From: Branchiostoma floridae
Taxonomy: Eukaryota > Chordata > Leptocardii > Amphioxiformes > Branchiostomatidae
Direction of reading: 5' to 3'
Length of the DNA: 64,000 nucleotides
Assembly (NCBI RefSeq): GCF_000003815.2
Contig: NC_049994.1
Span: 15,232,659 to 15,296,658 of the forward strand
The position numbers were made by a program, and so were the translations under genes. Below are positions 1-9,300 of the stretch, piece after piece (positions within the stretch are counted from its first letter, which is position 1; each line of letters opens with the position of its first letter). The notes beneath the pieces were generated by a model. It saw only the letters and a list, made by a program, of their open reading frames with translations. It had not been told where the DNA came from and made no database searches.

Positions 1-396
1 GATCATCCCCTACAAATTGAAGTTGCAAGATACCACCAGGCTCCTCCGAATAAAAGACCCTGTATACTTTGTAACTCCAACCGTATAGAAAATGATGTCC
101 ATTAATTTTGATATTAGTGTTCTTTATGCAATGATATACATGTACACAATTCTTTAACCAGTGCTCTCAATGTAGACGTAAACAGCTAACCAAAGACTAA
201 CTATTTGTTTGTATAATGACAGGCAGACGACATTGTACCAAAAAAACTCTGGGAGTTTTATGAACACCAGTTTTAAGAAGAGGGATGAGGCAATTTCAAA
301 ATGCCACTTCAATACCAATGGACTAGTCTGTATGCACAATGGTCTATAGAAACAGAGATGGCCACCACCCATATACATGACGGAAGGACATCAACT

Positions 397-3300
397 TCAC
401 CAACCTTCAGTAAGTGCATCATCAGCCATGGTGAGCATGGCGGCAGCAGAGGGGCGTGTGGTGGGGTTGGGGTCCAGACCACAGCGCAGCAAACTCTGGA
501 AACTCTCGTGGATCAACGAGGGAATCTCTGTCTTGATCTCTTCAGCCTTGCTAACAATCTGTAACATAAGACAAATCAATTCAGAACTGCAAATACTACA
601 TGTAGGGTGTATCTATTGTTTTTAATAACTATGATGATATTTTTCATTTGTAATGTTTGTGACTTATAAACAATGCATGCAAGGTCATTATATATGACCA
701 TTAACTTAACCTGAACATGTTTATTCTCTCTGTATAATTACAAAGTACCAAGTTGAACCTGTTGATGAATTCTTTCTGTGCAAAGTACTAGTAACCACAT
801 TTGGATCTTTCCACACCACCAACATGACCCAAGCAGAAGATGAAGACTATCATGATTAATAAGTTGATAAAGGTTAGACATACAGGTAACAAGATACACC
901 AAAAAGCAGTCAATAATGCAACCAGTTCTTGAGTAACTGCTTTTGACACAACATGACAATTTGCAGTTCAACTTTCACATCTTTTACAGATCCAGAAGAA
1001 CTAGTCCAACACAGACGAATTTTCAAATTATGATAAATGTGTGTGGGATGATCTTAAAACGTAACACTTACGATGAGCAGGAGCGTGGCTGCGTGGCTGT
1101 AGCGCCGTATCCATGGGTGACACCCGTTCAGCATGTGGAGTCCCACGCAGCAGCCGCTCCACACGTCCACCTTACAGTTGTGAGGCTTACACTCCGCCAC
1201 TTCTGTAGGCATGTGAGTTTGGGTGCCCTGAAAAAAAAACTAAATACTTAAAACCTTCTCCCTGGTGCCTAACCCTGAAATGATCCAAATTTGGTACAAA
1301 AAGGCTACAGTGCACATACTTCCGTGGGGGGAAGGAAAACAAGCTCTAGAAACAGTGTACAATTTTCGTCCTGGTTACAATACTATGAAACAAGCTTCTT
1401 AATCAAAGTATCAGCATTTACAATGTCTACATGTATGTACCAAAAAACAAAACTTAAAATACAAAATCTGTTTCCTAGGTACTGTACTTAATACTCTACA
1501 AAATCACAGAATTGTATGTACTTGTAATCTGTGACAAGATACATATTGTATACGCACAATCAAAGAGCTGGCTTTACTTACAGAGTTTAAAAAAGATATC
1601 TTGTAAACAAGTGAGGCAAAATGTTACAATGACTGAACAAGGGAAAGAATTATCATAGCCATATCAGTGATCAGACATGGCCTATGCAGCACCCACCTCA
1701 GGAAAGGCGTTCCGTTGTGGTTCCACCCAGTCCGCCCCATCAGGAATGGTGTGCGCCATCCCGAAGTCGATCAGTTTGAGGTGTGCCCCATCAGAAGACA
1801 CCATCATGTTGGCAGCTGTAGGGAACATAAGAGTGGTACTTGTAGTAACACACATTTGATGTAAAAAGTTCCATGCTCCTTTGTTAAATGTGTCCTCAAC
1901 TCAGACAATAGCAATATAAATATATCTAATAGTATATAAGATGTGCCCCATCAGAAGACACCATCATGTTGGCAGCTGTAGGGAACATAAGAGTGGTACT
2001 TGTAGTAACACACATTTGATGTAAAAAGTTCCATGCTCCTTTGTTAAATGTGTCCTCAACTCAGACAATAGCAATATAAATATATCTAATAGTATATAAG
2101 ATGTGCCCCATCAGAAGACACCATCATGTTGGCAGCTGTTAAGGAACATAATAATCATACTTGTATTAACACATTTAAAGCAAAAAGTTCCACACTCCTT
2201 TGTCAAATACATCCTTGACAATACATCTTAGACAATAGGAATATAAAACGGATAATCCACTCAGAGGCCTTCTTACACTGTCACTTGTGGCAGCAAAACA
2301 TTAGATTGGTTTACAAATAGCTTGTTGTAATTTAGCCACAACCTATGTGTATATTCTACTTTATATGTACCTATAGCCACATTTATATGTTGTTTTATGA
2401 TGCGATGATATCGGCAATACCTAAGATAGATAAATCAATGCAGACATCAACTTTATGATGTTTTCATCTATATTTCATTCAAAACCAGTAAATTTAAATT
2501 TCCCATTAAGACAGAAGAAATATCAAAAATCTAACTGATGTATGCCCTCTCTCTCTATGTATTTGAGAGCTACTGCCCTCTGTGTGTACCTATTTTGAAA
2601 GGTACGATCTTACTCTAATTCAAAAGGTGAACATTACACTCATAGACTTTAACCCCTCTACACCTATTGGACATAGTCCCACACTCCAATACTTAACAGG
2701 TCATCAGTGTTACTGTAAATGCATTTAAGTTTGCGGAGATTTTCGCGGTGGTTTTAATTTCTCGGTAGCACCAGGCCCTGTAGTATCTTACTGTTATGGA
2801 AAATGTTCGCGGTGGTTTTAAGTTCATGGTGAAGGGACCGCCTCGAAAACCACGAACATTAAACCACCGCAAAAGTTTCTGCATTTACAGTACCTTTGAC
2901 GTCAGAGTGGACGATCCTTTGCTCCTCCAGGTACACCAGCCCCTCGAACACCTGGCACAGGTAGAACAGAGCCATGTACTGGTGAAGGGTTCGGTACTGG
3001 TCGATGATCTTCTCCAAGGTGTAGCCTGGATGGTAACATGACAATGCCTTAGAATTATCCAACATTCGATTTCAGGCTTCCATATTATTTTTATTCGCAT
3101 TTGTCTAATACCATTATGTATACATAGTCTTATGTAAATTTGTCTTGTACCGTTGTAAGTTATGTTATTTGTAGACCTATGCAATCAGCTGTGCTGCCTA
3201 TCGGTCTGTGTAATGTACCGTCGCATTTTGAATAAATAAATAAATCCAACAGCTATGAAGTTAAAGTCCTTCTGCACCAAATAGTGCATAGGGCTGAGCC

Positions 3301-6300
3301 CATCTCCGTTTCAGTAGCCCTGGGCCACACAACACCAGGAGGCTAGTCCACAAGCGTTGGGTGTTAACCTTCCATACTTGTTCACGAATGCTGAGTGCTA
3401 AGCAGAGAAAGCAGTCTTTGGTATGAATTTGCCAGGGCTCAAACTCATGACCTACCAAATGCAAGGTGGACACTCTACCAACTTGGCTAGGTTGGTAGAG
3501 AGCTGGCATGATTGTAAATCTCGGCACAATTCAATGTTTACTGCAATGCCGATTTTATAAATGATTTTGTCAATAAACAAATCACTACTACTAGGTTGCA
3601 TAGGAGTTACCAAGGATGTTGAAAATTCCCAACCTACTAACAGACACTTACATTAGTATTCATTTAGCAGTGGGATACTAAAACCATTTACATTATGGTA
3701 ACCAGACCTACCTTCAAGGAACTCCATGAAGATGTAGGTCTCCCTCCCTTCCCGGACGGCGCCGAAGTGGGCAGCGATGTACGGGTTGTCAAGGCAACAG
3801 CAGATCTCCAGCTCATCCCGCCGAACTTGGGTCACATCCAACTTTGGGAGACGGTAAAAATTCACTATGTTACAGGCTTTGTAATAACTTGAGAGACTAC
3901 ACTTCTAAAAGTTCTCCTCTGACAATGCGTTCGTAAAGCAACAATGGAGAAACTGTCAGTATATAGTCTTAAACCTTCAATCTAACAATCAATGTTAGAT
4001 ACATATCAGTATGCTTTAACACAGCTTGTAAGGCAGCCAGTTTACCACTCGTGAAGTATCAAGAACTGAATTTTCAAATTATAACCGTCTTCGTAGAAAA
4101 GTAACAAGTTTTGCTCCTCTGACCAGTTTGGATCTTAATCTACAATCTAATGGTCACTACTAATATCAGTATGGTCTAACATTGTACACAGCTTGTAAAA
4201 AAAAAGTTGGCTTATGTGAGATATTGGGAATAAGAGGTATAAATTTTCCAACCTTCTTAGCAGCGAAGTGGAACTCTTGCTCCTCCAATGCTTCTGGAGT
4301 GAAATGCCCTTTTAATCTACACATACTAATATCAGTGTGGTATTACACAGCTCGTAAAAACGGTTGTTTGCCGATTATGTGAGACATCGAGAACAAGAAC
4401 TATGAATTGTCCAACCTTCTTAGCAGCAAAGTGAAACTCCTGCTCCTCCGACGCCAGGCAGCTGAGGTATACAGTTCCGAACCTGCCGCTGCCCAGCTCC
4501 ATGATGCTCCACCAATGTTGATCCAGACGGAACTGATCATCACATGGTGGGAGCTTCTCAGCATGGAGATCCAAGACGAAACCTTGAATAAGACATTTAA
4601 GTTGAGTCCCTCTTTTGCTACATTCAAGAGTCACATTAAATTGCTTTACACTTCCTTTTTTAATGTTTAGATATGTTTACATTCTATCATTTCATTTGAT
4701 TATTTCATTAAATATCCATACTTATTTGATTGTGTTATTTTCTTTGATTTGTTTTGTTTAGTAAAGGCAGAAGCTTTTGGGCCTCCCTTGCCCAGTTATG
4801 TTCTTTAATTTATAATTCATTGTCATGTATTTATTGTTATATTCTTTAAGTGCGAAACTAACAAACAAACCTTCGTGCTCCTGGTTGGTGACTCTGCGGT
4901 TTGTCGTCAGCAGCTCCTCCGCCAGCTGTTCCCAGTGCGCGGCGAAGATGGACGCGTGTCGCGGCGGGACGACGGAAACCGCTCCGAGCGGCGGCAGCAC
5001 CGGTTGTTGTACCATGCTCAGGAGGCTGGAGATGGCCTCGGCGGGGAGGGAGGGCATGGTGGAGACCAGCTGGGACAGTCTGTCGGGGAGGGCTGTGGTT
5101 GACGGGACTTGTAGTTGTAGTCCGTCTGGGGGTGGCGCCACCACCTGGCTATAGTTATATAATGTGTTGTTGTAGGATGGAAGCAGCCCCCTCACTGATG
5201 ATGTTACCTGTGTACAGAGGTGCATATGCATGGAGTGAGTCGTCTCCTACAGTAAGACTGTTTATGTTATTCTATACATGCAGGGAACGCCTGTAAAGCA
5301 GTGTGCTAAGCACTAAGCATGCCTACCCTGTATAAAGAAAAACAGAAATCATCATCATCTTCGTGTATCTGGTTCACACCGGTGAGGTACATTAGATAAA
5401 GCTTTTCCAGTAAGACCTGTCATTCATGGAATACCTTAAAGCTTGCAGCATTGAGCCGAGGGCGGTGGAGAACTCTAGTGCATGCAGTCGGCTCTACGCA
5501 CCATGTTCAAGAGAATGAGTGAGTGAGTGAGTGAGATCCTAACATTCCAATGTCCTTTTCGATCATTGTCTTTGACGTTATGTAAATAAATACCTAAAGA
5601 AACAAAGAAATAAATACCTGGATGGAAGAGCTGACGAGGCTCTGCACACTCCGCTGCTGGAGATAGTCGCCGCGCGTCGCGACAAGGTCTTCTCGTCTTT
5701 CCTCACCACCCGTGGCCTTCTGCAGACACGGCAGCTCGTTGTCGTTGAAAGTCATCTCTCCGTACCTGTCCTGGAAGTAGGCATGCACCGCAGCACGGTT
5801 GTTTTGGGTGACGTCGTCTGCGTCTGTTTCTCCGCCAGACTCGATGTGTCGAAGCTTGACGTCGCGGCGGCCTATCGGATTTTCCAGCCGGAAGTCATCA
5901 TGACAGAAGCCTTCCAAAGCCCCTACATTGAAGTGAAGCTCCTCTGGTGGATTCTGTGCAGCATCTTCTTGTGGTGGTGGAGAATGAGGTGGTTGTTGTC
6001 CTTGAGGAAGTTGTGGCGTTTGTTCTTGAGGGTCGATGCTGGATTTCTTCCGACGTCTGCGAGGGGGTGCAACAGGTGCTGCTGGGGAGTTTTCAGGCTC
6101 CTTCTTGCCTCCTCTAGGCCTAAGGCAGGCAGGTAGCTTCCTTTCTTTTTTCTTCGGGTCAGCTTGCTCAGATGACGGTGGCAGTGGTTGCTGGGTCATT
6201 TTTGGTCGGGCACCAAGCATGACAGACTGCCCAGCTTGCCCGAAGGTGTTCACTTGCTGTCCTACAAGAGGAGGACCTGCTGGTTTGATGTCGAGAGTCT

Positions 6301-9300
6301 TCGGGCGAGCGCCAAGCATGGCGGATGGAGGCAGTGACGGCGGCGGCTGGGTGCCCGGGCCGTAGGGCAGAGACATGTACTCCTGTCGCAGCTGATACCC
6401 TGGGAAGACAGGAAGGCTGGCTGGGCCACTAGCTCCATACTGCAGATCAGGCTGATGGTGAGACCTTGGTGCGGCCCGTTTGACCGTGATCTTTAAGAAG
6501 CCCCACAGCTTCTCAGCGATTCCTCCCACCGGCCCCGGGTCGACCTCGTGAAGCTTAATCTTCACATCCCGACAGAAGGCAATGGGGCACAGGCGGTGGG
6601 TGTTACAAGCCCGGGAGTGGGATACAGCGCAGTAGAACACCGCAGTACAGATCTCGCACTGCCCGGCGGGTTTGGAACACGCCGTGACGTGTTTGACGGC
6701 TCCGTGGACCACCTTACACGACGAGCAGTTGCAGGAAGCCCAGTTGGCGGCACCGCGGTGCTGGCGATGGAGATACGAGGTCATAAGCGCCTGGATGAAC
6801 TGCTGCACTTGATCCTGCTCTGGAAACACGACACCGTCGCTCAGCAGGGCAGTCTGGAAAAACATCAAACTCATCTTCAGAGACATTGTCAAGTTTTAAT
6901 GTTTTTTTTAATAATTCATTGTGACATGTACGGCCATTAAGTTTCTACTGTGTATTTGCAATTGTCCAACAATCATCATTCTTTTAGTGGTTTTAGCTTA
7001 ATAAATCTTTTGTTTACTGTACAAGTTTCCTTTTCCTGTTTTGAAGCCATCTCTACAACAGGCAATTTAGTCCTTAAAAGCACAATCAATAAGAAGACAA
7101 TTTGTTATTTCTTTACCAATGTGGTGACTATGTCCTCTGGTGGTTCCTCCTCTTCTGCTGTCTCCTCCCTCTTCATGACCACCTGTCCATCAAGGGGGGT
7201 CCTCTGTAGGGTGGAGGAGGGGGGTCTCCTAGGGGGGTCCCCATCACCATCATCACCACTGGCTGAGGACTGGCTGGTGGTGCGATGAAGGGGGAGGGGG
7301 GCACTTGGGGAGCCAGCGCTCGATGTGGTCTGTACACAACAATGGTAGAATGTGAGTTTGAATGGAACATAAACAAAACATATTTCTGTAAGTGTTACCA
7401 TGACATAAAAGGCTTCCTTTTTTTCTCTATCTCCTTCTTCTATAGAAGTAATATAAACACAATACTGAGCTACATTAACATATGCCATTTAGATATAAGA
7501 TTTTGTGAAAGACTGTAACAACAGCTAAAGTTTTGCCAACAAAGGCACCTTGTATCAAATCAATTTGTATGGCTAGGTTGAGACTGTAAAACAAAGACAG
7601 TTGAGGATATATATGTATACAAAATTCTGTTTTCTATGTTATTTGTTGCATACAACCTTATAGATTTCCTGTGGCCTTACCTGTGTCTGTGAGCCAGAGT
7701 TGGACTGTTGGCTGTTCTTGTCCCCGGGTGCTCTCCTGGCTGCCTGCCGCCCCCCTCCCCTCCTGCCTCGCCTCCTGCCGTGGCTGTTCTTGTACCTCGA
7801 AGGTTTCCTGTGGAACTGCCGCCTGATGAGGGGATTCATAAGGTCAATGTTACGTTCAATGTACAATAACACTATTCCTTCCAAAGCACAGTTCATTAGT
7901 AGAAACTCTGGGGAAACACTGGAGAAACACACCCTGCAGAAGAGGAGATATCTCCTGTATGTATGTTCCATTTTTTCCCTAGTCAGAGGGTTTCTAATGT
8001 TTGCTCTGGAGGATATATATCTGAAAGCTTTCCTTATGGCCAATTAGCGACTGTGATTCCAATGAGTTTCTCTTGAGTTTCATGGTAATCAATCACACCA
8101 ACTGGTCATGGATATTAGCTATGTTTTCCATTAGGTTTCACATGTGTGTCCTTCAGTCACACATTAAAATCAGAATAGAAAAGTGCCCCAGTATGTGTCT
8201 ACTGTATGACTGAGCTTTGCTTATCTATGTTCAATTTTAACGACCACTGTAATGATAACTGATTGTAATGGCGTGTCGCAATTCAGCCGTTTGGCTGCCG
8301 TGTCATTGTTGTTATTTTGAACTAAACAAACCAGTCATATGTTACAGTAAGTAATTGTAAAATGACAGTATGAAGAGCAGTATGTCCTTAATCTTAACAA
8401 TACTCTATTTCCCTCCAAGATTTATGTGACCATAATATAACAATCCTCAACTAAAACAGAAGCCTAAACAACAATATTCTAAGACACAAAAGGAAATAAT
8501 TTGAAACTTCAGAAATACACTGAGTACATTTAGTGTTACAACGTACCTTTTCACAACAGCACACTGTGATCTTGGAGAATGCTTCCTTGTCTTCTGTTTG
8601 AGTACCTGCTTCTTGTCTACAAAAAGAAAGAAATGAAGTTGAAAAGCCTTTGTTATAACTTAAGTCTTCATAATACATAATACCAGGCACATACAAACAT
8701 TAGTCATTACAAGGTTCAAATGAAAAATCTTATTACATATACTAAAGAGCTGAAACAAAGTTTATTTTTTAAGGAATGGCTACTAATGCTACAACAGTAA
8801 AATGAACATCCCAAGTCATTCAGTATCAGGGTTCAAAATACCACCTGCATAAGCAGGTTAGTGCATGTAAAATTGGAGCTGTACAGGTATTTCTGGTGTC
8901 TACCTGCACGTATCCTGCACTGGTCCATGTACTGGGTTTTATACATAAATGTCATATGATGTAGGTGCATGTGGATTGTTATTAGCTGTATTGAATGTTA
9001 CCACCTATAAAGAACAATTTGAGTATGATCCATACTTTCTAAATTTAGAGTGGTGCAGGAAAGATTTGTCTGGTGCAGGGAATTTTCAATGTTACCTGCA
9101 CCGGTGCAGGTATGCAGAAAAAAGTCTTTCAAGCCCCGAGTATGGTGCTGGTACTTACCCCCTTTGAAAGCCCTTCTCCCAGCATGTGCTGGCTTCTTCT
9201 TGTCATGCTCAGTCTTGGTGGGTGTCCTCTTTTTCAGCTTCTGTTGCTTCTTACCATGTGCCTTGGTCCTGTAAATTATTGCATGGAGTTAGCTTTACCA

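Larger units (their letters stand above)
397..4582 (-). other. NIK-like kinase catalytic domain (six exons)
   Basis: Exon 4582-4416 holds the Gly-rich loop LGSGRFGTVYLS (about 1046-1057) and the ATP-binding lysine in AAKK (K1071). Exon 3841-3712 holds helix C and the hinge (GAVREGRETYIFMEFLE). Exon 3025-2894 holds the catalytic loop as HSDVK (D1157), continuing over the splice to AAN (N1162). Exon 1815-1697 holds IDFG (D1176). Exon 1227-1072 has KVDVWSGCCVGLHMLNGCHPW and exon 558-397 the RPSAAAML end of lobe C. All catalytic residues for an active kinase are present, but the usual APE is PTE (1206-1208). Confidence 0.9.

Noticed and set aside
3430-3490. Functional tRNA gene
   Set aside because: Box A is good, but the acceptor and anticodon stems do not pair, so a tRNA-derived SINE fits better.
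5783-6365. Plus-strand frames of 109-117 residues opposite the TAZ/Pro-rich exon
   Set aside because: GC-rich antisense shadows of the real exon.
8547-8616. Alternative frame of this exon with a GTQTED TRAF-like motif
   Set aside because: That frame does not fit the phase of the flanking exons.
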